Source of the DNA: an uncultured bacterium
GTDB taxonomy: Bacteria; CAIJMQ01
Assembly: GCA_903821905.1 (NCBI GenBank)
Contig: CAIJMQ010000060.1
Span: 1-19,090, forward strand
Length of the DNA: 19,090 nucleotides
Reading direction: 5' to 3'
Part shown: in pieces, positions 12,737 through 19,090 of the stretch
How the letters are laid out: each line of letters opens with the position of its first letter
How positions within the stretch are numbered: the first letter of the stretch is position 1
Position numbers and translations under genes: made by a program
The notes under the pieces: generated by a model
Seen by the model: the letters and a program-made list of their open reading frames with translations, nothing else
The model's database searches: none
What the model was told of the DNA's origin: nothing

Positions 12737-13390
12737 ATGGATAAAAAATTCTCAAGACAAACGGATTTAATAGACATGAAAAGATTAGAGCAAACGGCAG
12801 TAACAATCATAGGAGCAGGAAGCATTGGCTCTTTTGCAACTTATGCCTTAGCCAAAATGGGCGTTAAGGACATTACCGTTTATGACGATGACATTGTAGA
12901 ACAGCACAATTTCTCTAACCAGATATACAGAATAGAAGACATAAACAAAAAGAAAGTCACATGCCTCAAGAACAGAATAAAGACTGACACAGAAGTAAAG
13001 ATAAAAGCCATCGAAGACAAATATGAAAACCAGAAACTCAAAGGCATTGTGCTAAGCGCGGTTGATTCAATGGAAACAAGAGAAATCATCTGGAAAAACT
13101 GCAGGCTCAATTATGACGTTGAGCTTTTTATCGATGTGAGAGTTGGCGGACAGGTTTACAGAATATATGTAGTAAACCCAATGGACCCGGATGAGATAGA
13201 GCAATACGAGGCAACCCTTTATCCCAGTTCAGAAGTAAGTCCTCTCAAATGCACAGAAAGGAGCATTATCTTCAGCGTACTGGGTCCTGTAGCGATGGTA
13301 TGCAATGCAGTTAAGAATTACGCTAACAAAAACAATCACAGGCTGGAATTCATCTTTGACTTTGCAACGCTTTATGCCACGCCTGTCTAA
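12737..13390 (+). CDS. E1-like ubiquitin-activating enzyme (ThiF/MoeB family)
   Basis: A 217-residue adenylating enzyme that would activate the Ubl encoded next. FSRQTDL (5-11) carries the N-terminal arginine of the ThiF fold. GAGSIGS (26-32) is the nucleotide-binding loop, VYDDDIVEQHNFSNQIYR (48-65) binds ATP-Mg, and LSAVDSMETR (106-115) matches the conserved D-x4-R. CTERSIIFSVLGP (172-184) aligns with CAEAGVLGP of MoeB and supplies the probable thioester cysteine C172. The two CxxC zinc knuckles of MoeB/ThiF are absent and the protein is slightly short, so it is a minimal E1. The second arginine of the usual N-x-x-RQ is replaced (NFSNQ). It is 37 bases after the DUF2958 gene and 38 before Ubl. 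The family call is strong; activity is inferred. Confidence 0.9.
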   Translation: MDKKFSRQTDLIDMKRLEQTAVTIIGAGSIGSFATYALAKMGVKDITVYDDDIVEQHNFSNQIYRIEDINKKKVTCLKNRIKTDTEVKIKAIEDKYENQKLKGIVLSAVDSMETREIIWKNCRLNYDVELFIDVRVGGQVYRIYVVNPMDPDEIEQYEATLYPSSEVSPLKCTERSIIFSVLGPVAMVCNAVKNYANKNNHRLEFIFDFATLYATPV

Positions 13391-13416
13391 ATTATTTTTT
13401 AAAACAAAAAAGAAAG

Positions 13417-13424
13417 GAGGTGAT
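13417..13424 (+). promoter_or_regulatory. Strong Shine-Dalgarno of the Ubl gene
   Basis: GGAGGTGA is a near-perfect anti-16S match four bases before ATG 13429. The GTG inside it at 13420 is in frame but is part of the binding site, so the start is at 13429. This is the strongest ribosome site in the cassette, fitting a high need for Ubl. Confidence 0.75.
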
Positions 13425-13428
13425 AATA

Positions 13429-13647
13429 ATGCCTAATCATAAGCTAGTCAAAGTCGGCAAGCTGGGCGAGTCAGTACAGGAGTATTCTCTGACAAACGGA
13501 GAAACAGTAGCAGATCTTCTGGAAATGGCAAGCATTGAGCTGGAGAACGAGGAAGTTCAGAGAAACGGTCAGAGAGTAGAGCTTGATAGTGTGCTTGAAA
13601 ACGGAGACATCGTGATGGTTGTTCCGAAAGTCGCAGGAGCTCTATAA
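13429..13647 (+). CDS. Ubiquitin-like protein modifier (ThiS/MoaD-type beta-grasp)
   Basis: A 72-residue protein: KLVKVGKLGESVQEYSL is a beta hairpin, NGETVADLLEMASIEL the helix, and VQRNGQRVELDSVLENGDIV followed by MVVPKVAGAL the closing strands. This is the beta-grasp layout of ThiS, MoaD and bacterial Ubl proteins: N-G-x-x-V near residue 46, the L-x-x-GD turn at about 57-60, and a V-P-K/N-V end. The C-terminus is Ala-Gly-Ala-Leu, not Gly-Gly, so either two residues are trimmed, perhaps by the JAMM protein, or a non-canonical tail is used. It lies between E1 and E2, with an attenuator-like hairpin just downstream. An AT-rich TTTTTTAAAA segment upstream could be an extra promoter. Confidence 0.88.
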   Translation: MPNHKLVKVGKLGESVQEYSLTNGETVADLLEMASIELENEEVQRNGQRVELDSVLENGDIVMVVPKVAGAL

Positions 13648-13660
13648 CCAAGAGAGAGGC

Positions 13661-13701
13661 GGGGCTGTATCTGTTTTTCGGTACAGCCCTGTTTCTTTTT
13701 A
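13661..13701 (+). terminator. Hairpin + T-run between Ubl and E2 (attenuator-like)
   Basis: GGGGCTGTATC (13661-13671) pairs with GGTACAGCCCT (13680-13690) over 11 positions including two wobbles, with an eight-base loop and GTTTCTTTTT after it. The E2 ribosome site follows within a few bases. If partial, it would make E1 and Ubl more abundant than E2, JAMM and the last gene. Confidence 0.75.
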
Positions 13702-13716
13702 TAGGAGGTAAATCAT

Positions 13717-14652
13717 ATGGAAAGAGTAATTATTGAAGACAACATTTTCACAATTCCGTCTCTAAAGGCAAAACTTGAATACTTAAGCATATTCTCAGGC
13801 AAACAGATAAAAGTAACCAGCGATGTTAACAGAGTCATTTTGCCTGAGCAAATTCTCATAGCAGTTAATCCCCGTGAACAGATAGAGGATGGAATTGCAG
13901 ACGGAAAAGTGCGTTTTTTTGAATCCAATAAATTCTTAATACCCTTGATGAACGAACAGTGCATAAACAAAGTGATTAATCTCTACAAAAACAATTCACA
14001 ATTAGTAGAAAAGCAAACAAAAATCAAGGAAACAGAGGCTTTCAAAAAAGCACTGGCATTCAAATTAAAACAGGCAGTAGATTATAAGATTAATGACATA
14101 AAAGAAAACATGGAATTTACTCAGACACAACTCAGGTTATGCCAGGAAACCATCATTGAACTCAGCAAAATTTTAGAAAAGGCAAACAAAGGGCTGCAAC
14201 AGGCAAAAACCATGAAAGACACAATTGATAATGATGAAGACAGATTAAAAAGAGCAATAGAAGAAATCATGGCTCTAAAAAAGAACAATGTTTTCACAAA
14301 AATCAGCTTTAAGCTTAATGAGATTGTTGCAGAAACACCGGTGGTTTATTGTGAGCACCAAAACAAAACCTACATGCTTGGAAGATATGAAATCCATATT
14401 TCTTTAGACAGCAATGAAGTCAGAATATATAACCTTACAAAACAAGTAGAGGGATTCAATCATCCGCACGTGGATGCCCAGGGAAAACCATGTTTAGGCA
14501 CTCTCTCTGATGTGATTCCAAAATACATGGGAAGAGCAGAATTTGCAGTCATCTTAGGCGCACTTAACACTTATTTGCACAGCTATAACCCGGCCAGTCC
14601 TTACAGAAGAATCGAGCACTGGCCCAAAAGCAGGAGGAAAGTAAAAAAATGA
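13717..14652 (+). CDS. E2-like ubiquitin-conjugating enzyme with coiled-coil extension
   Basis: A 311-residue protein with AGGAGGT eight bases before its ATG. The C-terminal third has the E2/UBC layout: strand and turn YMLGRYEIHISLDSNEVRIY (219-238), then HPHV (249-252) and GKPCLGTL (256-263) with catalytic cysteine C259 ten residues after the HPx motif, as in HPN...C of eukaryotic E2s, followed by a helix AEFAVILGALNTYLHSY. Residues 1-90 look like an alpha/beta domain, and 93-190 form a long coiled coil (LVEKQTKIKETEAFKKAL ... LKRAIEEIMALKK). The extension is absent from canonical E2s and could scaffold or oligomerise. The gene overlaps the JAMM gene by ATGA. It resembles E2-like protein B of PRTRC cassettes in type, but alignment was not possible here. 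Confidence 0.82.
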   Translation: MERVIIEDNIFTIPSLKAKLEYLSIFSGKQIKVTSDVNRVILPEQILIAVNPREQIEDGIADGKVRFFESNKFLIPLMNEQCINKVINLYKNNSQLVEKQTKIKETEAFKKALAFKLKQAVDYKINDIKENMEFTQTQLRLCQETIIELSKILEKANKGLQQAKTMKDTIDNDEDRLKRAIEEIMALKKNNVFTKISFKLNEIVAETPVVYCEHQNKTYMLGRYEIHISLDSNEVRIYNLTKQVEGFNHPHVDAQGKPCLGTLSDVIPKYMGRAEFAVILGALNTYLHSYNPASPYRRIEHWPKSRRKVKK

Positions 14653-15350
14653 ATACTCTATATTTCAAACTCGATTGTTTAACAAAGTTGTCCGGATATG
14701 TAAATGCAGCAGAAGGAGAAGTAAGCGGAATGGGACTGGTTGAGAAAATCAAGGACATGTTCGTGGTTACAGAGATTTTTCTTCTGAAACAGGAATGCAG
14801 TTTCTCAACAACAGAGATTGATTCAGAGGATTTAGGAAAACTAATGCTTGAACTTGCAAGACAGGGCAAAGAGGGAAATCTTAAATTGTGGTGGCATAGT
14901 CATGGCTCAATGAATGCGTTCTGGAGTACCACAGACAACCATACTGCAAGAAACTTATCAGGAAGCAACTGGATGTTTAAAGCAGTAGTCAACAAGGAAG
15001 GCAAGATGAAAGTCTCTCTTGATGTAAGCATTCCCTTTCATCATGTGACAGATGACATTCAGGTTAGCATATATGATCCAGACACGAGCAGAATATTTGA
15101 AATCTGCAAAAAAGAGATTAAGGAAAAGGTAAAAGAGGGAAAATTATCTGATGGCAAGCAGAGAGAAATGTTTGATGATATTGAACTATGCCCTGTCTGT
15201 CACACTATTATCTTAAACGATGAAAAACAATGCCCTCAATGCGGGCATAAAATAAAGGGGGTTAGATATGAAACTCATGTTCCCGGAAAAAAGAGAAATG
15301 GAAAGCATAGAAAAAGAAAATTGTCCGCAGATATTCAAGATAGAGGATGA
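14649..15350 (+). CDS. JAMM/JAB deubiquitinase-like metallopeptidase with C-terminal zinc ribbon
   Basis: A 233-residue protein coupled to E2 by an ATGA overlap, with AGGAGG upstream. The JAMM site is complete: E24 in AEGEVSGMG, then LWWHSHGSMNAFWSTTD with H83-x-H85, S93 and D96, the Zn2+-binding HxH-x7-S-x2-D motif of Rpn11/CSN5 and prokaryotic JAB peptidases. A C-terminal CPVC (181-184) and CPQCGH (195-200) form a zinc ribbon, often used for substrate or partner binding. Its likely work is cleaving the Ubl from conjugates or trimming its AL tail. The last 83 bases overlap the next gene in another frame, where the coded residues are a basic tail (KKRNGKHRKRK). Confidence 0.9.
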   Translation: MNTLYFKLDCLTKLSGYVNAAEGEVSGMGLVEKIKDMFVVTEIFLLKQECSFSTTEIDSEDLGKLMLELARQGKEGNLKLWWHSHGSMNAFWSTTDNHTARNLSGSNWMFKAVVNKEGKMKVSLDVSIPFHHVTDDIQVSIYDPDTSRIFEICKKEIKEKVKEGKLSDGKQREMFDDIELCPVCHTIILNDEKQCPQCGHKIKGVRYETHVPGKKRNGKHRKRKLSADIQDRG

Positions 15351-16248
15351 AAACCTGAATGAGATAGAAAAAATATGCTTGGGCAACAGAACTGAAAGAA
15401 TCACCAAAGTCTATGCCATCAGCAGAACCAATGTTCCTGATTTCGCGGCAAAAATGAAAGAGATGCTTTTCCGTGAATATACAGAAGGGTTAAAAGAGAT
15501 AAAAGGAAACAGCAGAGAAGACGTTGAATTATTCAACAGCATAGCAAGGCATTTCGGACACAGGATTATCCAGATTCAGCTGAAGTTTCAAAAAGTGGCT
15601 GTTGAGTATGAAATGCTGGAAGGTGTTCAGCAGGCACTTGAAGAAAAATACGATGAGATAAAAGAAATAGTTAAGAGGCTCAATGTAGTGAAAGCTGCCA
15701 GAGAGCTGAGAAGAAGGTTCAATAACTGGAAAAGACAGTTAAAAGAATCTCCTGCATGGAATTACTGCAAAATTGAAAAGGAACAGGGAAGCAAGATAAA
15801 AGAGTTCGCTGAAGGGCATTTCAATCCTTCTATTTCTGCGATGCTGAATCCTGACACAGACTTCCAGTCTGGTTATTGCATGATAAGGCATAAATACAAG
15901 ATATCTGTTGAATTGTGGAAGTGCCAGGAGAGAGAATCTTGGTTTGTCATCTCAGTAATATCGCCTAACAAGCAGGACTGGGTTGAAGTAATTCGTTTAA
16001 GGGAGAGAATGGAAGAGATAGCCCGCCGGAATAACTTCAACGTGCTTATCGGAGGTTCAAGATATGATTACAGATGGTTTGATGCACGAATAAAGCTGGA
16101 AAGGAAAAGAGAAAAAGATGCTCTTAATATCATGGAAAAGCTAAAGCAAGCATCATTCAAAATGGCAGAAGCCTCTTATGAGATGGCAAGAAAACTCAGG
16201 GAGTGGAAACTGGAAGAGATAAGACGAGAAACAGGAGAGGACAATTAG
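15268..16248 (+). CDS. Helical protein of unknown function ending the Ubl cassette
   Basis: ATG 15268 is supported by GGGGG seven bases upstream and lies inside the JAMM gene, an 83-base overlap. The 326-residue protein has a short N-terminal region, a helical and coiled-coil part (about 95-175, VEYEMLEGVQQALEEKYDEI, LRRRFNNWKRQL), and a beta-containing middle (ISAMLNPDTDFQSGYCMIRH; KYKISVELWKCQERESWFVISVISP; VLIGGSRYDYRWFDARIKLE). It ends in a highly charged helix. No membrane segments or known catalytic motif. As the last gene of a tight operon it may be the substrate, an E3-like adaptor or a sensor. Family not recognised. Confidence 0.65.
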   Translation: MKLMFPEKREMESIEKENCPQIFKIEDENLNEIEKICLGNRTERITKVYAISRTNVPDFAAKMKEMLFREYTEGLKEIKGNSREDVELFNSIARHFGHRIIQIQLKFQKVAVEYEMLEGVQQALEEKYDEIKEIVKRLNVVKAARELRRRFNNWKRQLKESPAWNYCKIEKEQGSKIKEFAEGHFNPSISAMLNPDTDFQSGYCMIRHKYKISVELWKCQERESWFVISVISPNKQDWVEVIRLRERMEEIARRNNFNVLIGGSRYDYRWFDARIKLERKREKDALNIMEKLKQASFKMAEASYEMARKLREWKLEEIRRETGEDN

Positions 16249-16264
16249 GGGAAGCAAAGGTCCC

Positions 16265-16297
16265 GGGCATGACTGAAAACTGCCCTGTTTCTTTTTA
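16265..16297 (+). terminator. Terminator after Ubl cassette
   Basis: GGGCA (16265-16269) pairs with TGCCC (16281-16285) around an 11-base loop and is followed by TGTTTCTTTTTA. The last 16 bases are identical to 13686-13701 in the Ubl-E2 spacer. It lies 17 bases after the last cassette gene. Confidence 0.65.
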
Positions 16298-16304
16298 ATA
16301 TAGA

Positions 16305-16312
16305 TTTAAAAA
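16305..16312 (+). promoter_or_regulatory. TATA-like promoter of the methyltransferase gene
   Basis: TTTAAAAA is centred about 26 bases before ATG 16334, and no Shine-Dalgarno precedes that ATG. This matches a leaderless archaeal promoter. Confidence 0.5.
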
Positions 16313-16333
16313 CAAAGTGGTACTAATAAGAAT

Positions 16334-17104
16334 ATGTTAAAAGAAGAAGTTGAAGAATTTTATGACATCTTTTCGAAAAACTATCCCAAACTACATTCAT
16401 CAAGGTTCGTAGATAAAATCTTTGAATATTTCATCTCACGGTATTTACCCCCAAAAGAGAAATTGATTATATTAGATGCTGGGGGAGGAATAGGAAGATT
16501 TTCGTTTCCTCTTGCTAAAAGAGCTTATAAAATAATTCTTACAGACATTTCTATTGGTATGTTAAACAAAGCTAAAGAAATAGCTGATAATTTAGGATTT
16601 AAAAATATAAAATTTTTTAAGGAATCGGTAACTAATATGAAAAACCAGAAAAATGACGAATTTGATGTTGTTTTATTAATGAATAGCATATTAGATTATT
16701 GCAGTGACCATAAAAAAGCACTTAGAGAAGTATTTAGAGTACTCAGAAAATATGGTGTTGTGTTGGGAACTGTAAATAACAGACTAATTTATACAACCAC
16801 GAATATATTACTTGAAAAAAAAGATGTCAAAGAATTTGAAAAAGCATTTGAAACAGGAAACTATCCGAAAAGATTCCTAATACATGATTTTACATTAGAA
16901 GAGTTAAGAAAGGAGTTAACAGAAGCAGGGTTTAAGATAATAAATATTCTCGGGCCAACAAATCTTTTAAGAAAATGGGAATATGAAGATATTGTGAATA
17001 AAGAGAACGAAAAAGATATACTCAATTCTCAGATTAAATTCACACAAAAGAAAGAGTATCTTAATAATTCTAGCGATTTCTTTTTTATAGCGAAGAAATC
17101 ATAA
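16334..17104 (+). CDS. Class I SAM-dependent methyltransferase
   Basis: A 256-residue small-molecule type methyltransferase. LDAGGGIGRF (48-57) is motif I, ILTDIS (68-73) carries the SAM-ribose acidic residue, EFDVVLLMNSILDY is motif IV, and LREVFRVLRKYGVVLGTV is the usual helix-strand after it. This is the Methyltransf_11/25 pattern, so the substrate (lipid, sugar, quinone or metabolite) cannot be read from sequence. It converges with the glycosyltransferase on the other strand and their ends overlap by six bases. Given these neighbours it may act in a surface glycan or lipid pathway. Confidence 0.85.
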   Translation: MLKEEVEEFYDIFSKNYPKLHSSRFVDKIFEYFISRYLPPKEKLIILDAGGGIGRFSFPLAKRAYKIILTDISIGMLNKAKEIADNLGFKNIKFFKESVTNMKNQKNDEFDVVLLMNSILDYCSDHKKALREVFRVLRKYGVVLGTVNNRLIYTTTNILLEKKDVKEFEKAFETGNYPKRFLIHDFTLEELRKELTEAGFKIINILGPTNLLRKWEYEDIVNKENEKDILNSQIKFTQKKEYLNNSSDFFFIAKKS

Positions 17105-18181
17105 AAACTTTTGGTATATGCTTTCGTACTTAGTAGCAACATCAGCCCAACTAAGCCTATTTACTATTTTATAACCAGAATCTACAACTTTATTTCGAAA
17201 ATATTCATCAAAAATTATTTTTTCGATCATACCTATTACTTCATTTGTGTCTGATACATCTTCTATTCTTGCAAGGGGTAACTCTTCTTTAGCATCATAA
17301 AAAACACCATTTAAATTACTTGATATCACCGGAACTCCAAGAGACATTGCTTCTAATGTAGACAAAGAGTATCCTTCATATATACTTAAACAAAGATAAA
17401 TATCAAGTTTCCTATAAAAATCTTTCTGTATATCAGATTTTCCCATCACATTTATTTCGTATCTTGAATTAGTTTCTAAAAATTTTTTAATATCATCATT
17501 ACATCCTACCCCCACACATCTTAGTCTTATACCCTTAGAGACAAGTCTATTGAAAATATCTTTCATAAAAACTATCCCTTTTGCGTATAGATTTCCTCCA
17601 GTAAATCCTATAGTACAAAAATCTTTCTTTTTATTTTCTGTACCTTTTTCTTTACAAAATCTAGAACTGCCAGAAACTATTTCAATTCTTTTTTTACTTA
17701 TCTTATATCTATTGGATAAATCTTCTGCGACCTTATTTGAAACAGCTATTAACCCTTCCTCATGCAAATTAGATAACATCCTTTCTTCTAAATTTATTAA
17801 TTTATGGTAGTCTTTTCTTAAGTGTTCTGGTAAATATTCTTTACCAAAAATTTCAATAAACTTACCAAAATACGATGCAAGACAAATATGTGCTGTATAT
17901 ATATCCAGTAGAAAATCGTAAACCCCATGGGAATGTATAATGTCATATTTTTCAAATAACTCTTTAATCTTATTTGAAAAGCTTTTATTCTCCTTTATGC
18001 TCATAAACCGTAGATCTCTTTCACAATTAATTAGGATTGTTTTTGTCGTAGGGGTATTTGAATTTTTTTCTATTGTTAATAACTCAAAATTCGATGGGTT
18101 TTTGAAATGAGTAATAGTTTCAGTAATATATCTTCCGACTCCACCATGTTTCACGCAATAACCATAGACTATCCCAATCAT
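17099..18181 (-). CDS. Glycosyltransferase, GT4/GT-B family
   Basis: A 360-residue enzyme that would transfer a sugar from a nucleotide donor in polysaccharide or glycolipid synthesis. The N-terminal glycine-rich motif KHGGVGRYI (11-19) and IIHSHG (81-86) fit the acceptor half of GT-B enzymes. IGFTGGNLYAKG (191-202), VGVG (223-226) and the donor-site E-x7-E motif EGYSLSTLE (E269, E277), followed by AMSLGVPVISS, fit the C-terminal half. The start ATG overlaps the radical SAM stop (ATGA), so both are in one minus-strand operon. No signal peptide. Sugar specificity unknown. Confidence 0.88.
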   Translation of the reverse strand: MIGIVYGYCVKHGGVGRYITETITHFKNPSNFELLTIEKNSNTPTTKTILINCERDLRFMSIKENKSFSNKIKELFEKYDIIHSHGVYDFLLDIYTAHICLASYFGKFIEIFGKEYLPEHLRKDYHKLINLEERMLSNLHEEGLIAVSNKVAEDLSNRYKISKKRIEIVSGSSRFCKEKGTENKKKDFCTIGFTGGNLYAKGIVFMKDIFNRLVSKGIRLRCVGVGCNDDIKKFLETNSRYEINVMGKSDIQKDFYRKLDIYLCLSIYEGYSLSTLEAMSLGVPVISSNLNGVFYDAKEELPLARIEDVSDTNEVIGMIEKIIFDEYFRNKVVDSGYKIVNRLSWADVATKYESIYQKFL

Positions 18182-19090
18182 TTTTTATCAGCTTCTTTTA
18201 AAATATTGTTTACTGGCGCAAACCAACATGTTTTGCATTTAATATATGATTGTTTAATCCATCGATGCCTCTCTTCTGAGTTCCAAGCTTCTTTTAAAGA
18301 ATTATAATTTCTTAAGTCTATTATTTTATAATCTTCCAAATAACTTACAGCACAACAAGGATAAATACCATAATCTGCACCAATTGTCACATCAAAGTAA
18401 TGTGATCTGCAAATAATGTTTCCATTAGAATCTTTAACAGATTTTCCTTCTGGTTCTAATATTCTAACATTACAATCTGTTATCTTTTGACGTATTCTCT
18501 CCATTTCCTTTAAACTTTTTTTACTTGTTTTTATGTTATCGGGATAGTTTAAATCAAAAGCAGGACTTATAGTGATGCACTTAATCCCAAAATTATTTAA
18601 CCAATATACAGTTTCTTCTAAATTATTCATTGTGTTATCTCTTACTATAATCGTAACATTTAGATTTGCTTTTTTATTTAATAGAGATTCTAAATTTCTT
18701 TTTACTCTGTCAAAGTTGGCTTTACTTCCTCTAGTTGTTTCATAAATTGTTTTATTGCATGTATTTAAATTTACATTTATGCCGTCTAATTTTACTAATG
18801 AATCTAAAAAAGCATCGATATCAACATCCAAGTTTGTGTATAAGAAACTGGAAAATTCGTAGTCGGTTGCTGTTTCCATAATTCTTCTTATATCTTTATG
18901 TAATAAGGGTTCCCCTCCTCCACTTATAATTAATTCATTTATATCATAACCAGAAAACTGTTCAATTAGTTTTATTACATAATCCCCATCTAAAAAACAA
19001 TCATTTTTTTCTTTATTTTCCTTTGTTTTTAAGTTTAAAAAATTATAACAAAAATCACATTTATGATTGCAGACTGTGTTAAGATGTAAC
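18178..19090 (-). CDS. Radical SAM/SPASM-domain protein, N-terminus beyond window
   Basis: The frame is open to the right edge, giving 303 residues of a larger protein. The upstream part holds LNTVCNHKCDFCYNF, the CxxxCxxC motif that binds the radical-SAM 4Fe-4S cluster, and LIISGGGEPLLHKDI, the GGE SAM-binding motif. An internal ATG at 18879 lies after both motifs and cannot be the true start. The C-terminal part has IICRSHYFDV, IYPCCAVSY and IKCKTCWF, a SPASM-type auxiliary cluster region with SLKEAWNSEERHRW. SPASM enzymes act on peptides, sugars or cell-surface precursors; the adjacent glycosyltransferase suggests a modified carbohydrate or peptide route, but the substrate is unknown. Confidence 0.88.
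   Translation of the reverse strand, partial: LHLNTVCNHKCDFCYNFLNLKTKENKEKNDCFLDGDYVIKLIEQFSGYDINELIISGGGEPLLHKDIRRIMETATDYEFSSFLYTNLDVDIDAFLDSLVKLDGINVNLNTCNKTIYETTRGSKANFDRVKRNLESLLNKKANLNVTIIVRDNTMNNLEETVYWLNNFGIKCITISPAFDLNYPDNIKTSKKSLKEMERIRQKITDCNVRILEPEGKSVKDSNGNIICRSHYFDVTIGADYGIYPCCAVSYLEDYKIIDLRNYNSLKEAWNSEERHRWIKQSYIKCKTCWFAPVNNILKEADKK

Noticed and set aside
13448-13651. Minus-strand frame opposite Ubl, possible antisense toxin
   Set aside because: The Ubl frame has a strong ribosome site and beta-grasp pattern; the antisense product has no family-like features.
17550-17810. Plus-strand hydrophobic frame opposite the glycosyltransferase
   Set aside because: Hydrophobicity results from reading the antisense of a Lys/Glu-rich, AT-rich gene; no start signals.

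Overview
The window looks like archaeal DNA carrying a mobile or accessory region, joined at its left end to unrelated high-GC DNA. Bases 1-298 are GC-rich and encode part of a GldG-like gliding/ABC-export protein on the minus strand. From about 298 the DNA is AT-rich and opens in the middle of a UvrD-type helicase gene. Both genes are cut at the same point, so an assembly chimera or sharp recombination junction is likely. The archaeal reading rests on BRE/TATA-like promoters (around 5540-5554, 8511-8529, 9135-9151, 11719-11737 and 16305-16312). Three of them lie about 26-28 nt before an ATG that has no Shine-Dalgarno, as in leaderless archaeal transcripts. Internal operon genes carry strong GGAGG sites. 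Several hairpin plus T-run terminators also occur, so a bacterial host is not excluded.

Layout. 298-525: helicase 3' end. 640-5326: a tight four-gene restriction-modification operon, methylase / PD-(D/E)XK protein / unknown protein / methylase. 5327-5612: intergenic, with a terminator and a promoter. 5613-8436: a short tyrosine recombinase, a small zinc-finger protein and a large secreted beta-propeller protein ending in a CFI-box. 8548-11711: a double winged-helix protein, a helical protein and a HerA/FtsK-like ATPase with a C-terminal nuclease-like domain. 11740-12699: a structured leader and four small overlapping genes, two Cys-rich and one DUF2958. 12737-16248: a ubiquitin-like conjugation cassette of E1 (ThiF), a 72-residue Ubl, E2 with a coiled-coil extension, JAMM peptidase with zinc ribbon, and a helical protein of unknown function. 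16334-19090: a methyltransferase converging on a glycosyltransferase and a radical SAM/SPASM gene that runs off the right edge.

The most interesting part is 8548-16248. The wHTH gene, the helical-protein gene and the small-gene/Ubl region are preceded by the same extended promoter element (TGCTTACAAA, four bases, TTAA), so they may form one regulon. The Ubl cassette has all enzymatic steps (activation, conjugation, deconjugation), and an attenuator-like hairpin sits between Ubl and E2. Its composition resembles the PRTRC cassettes of bacterial plasmids, but no ParB homologue is seen here. The working inference is an archaeal integrative element that couples a HerA-nuclease with protein tagging, next to an RM locus and an integrase. 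Function in defence, element maintenance or transfer cannot be decided from sequence alone.
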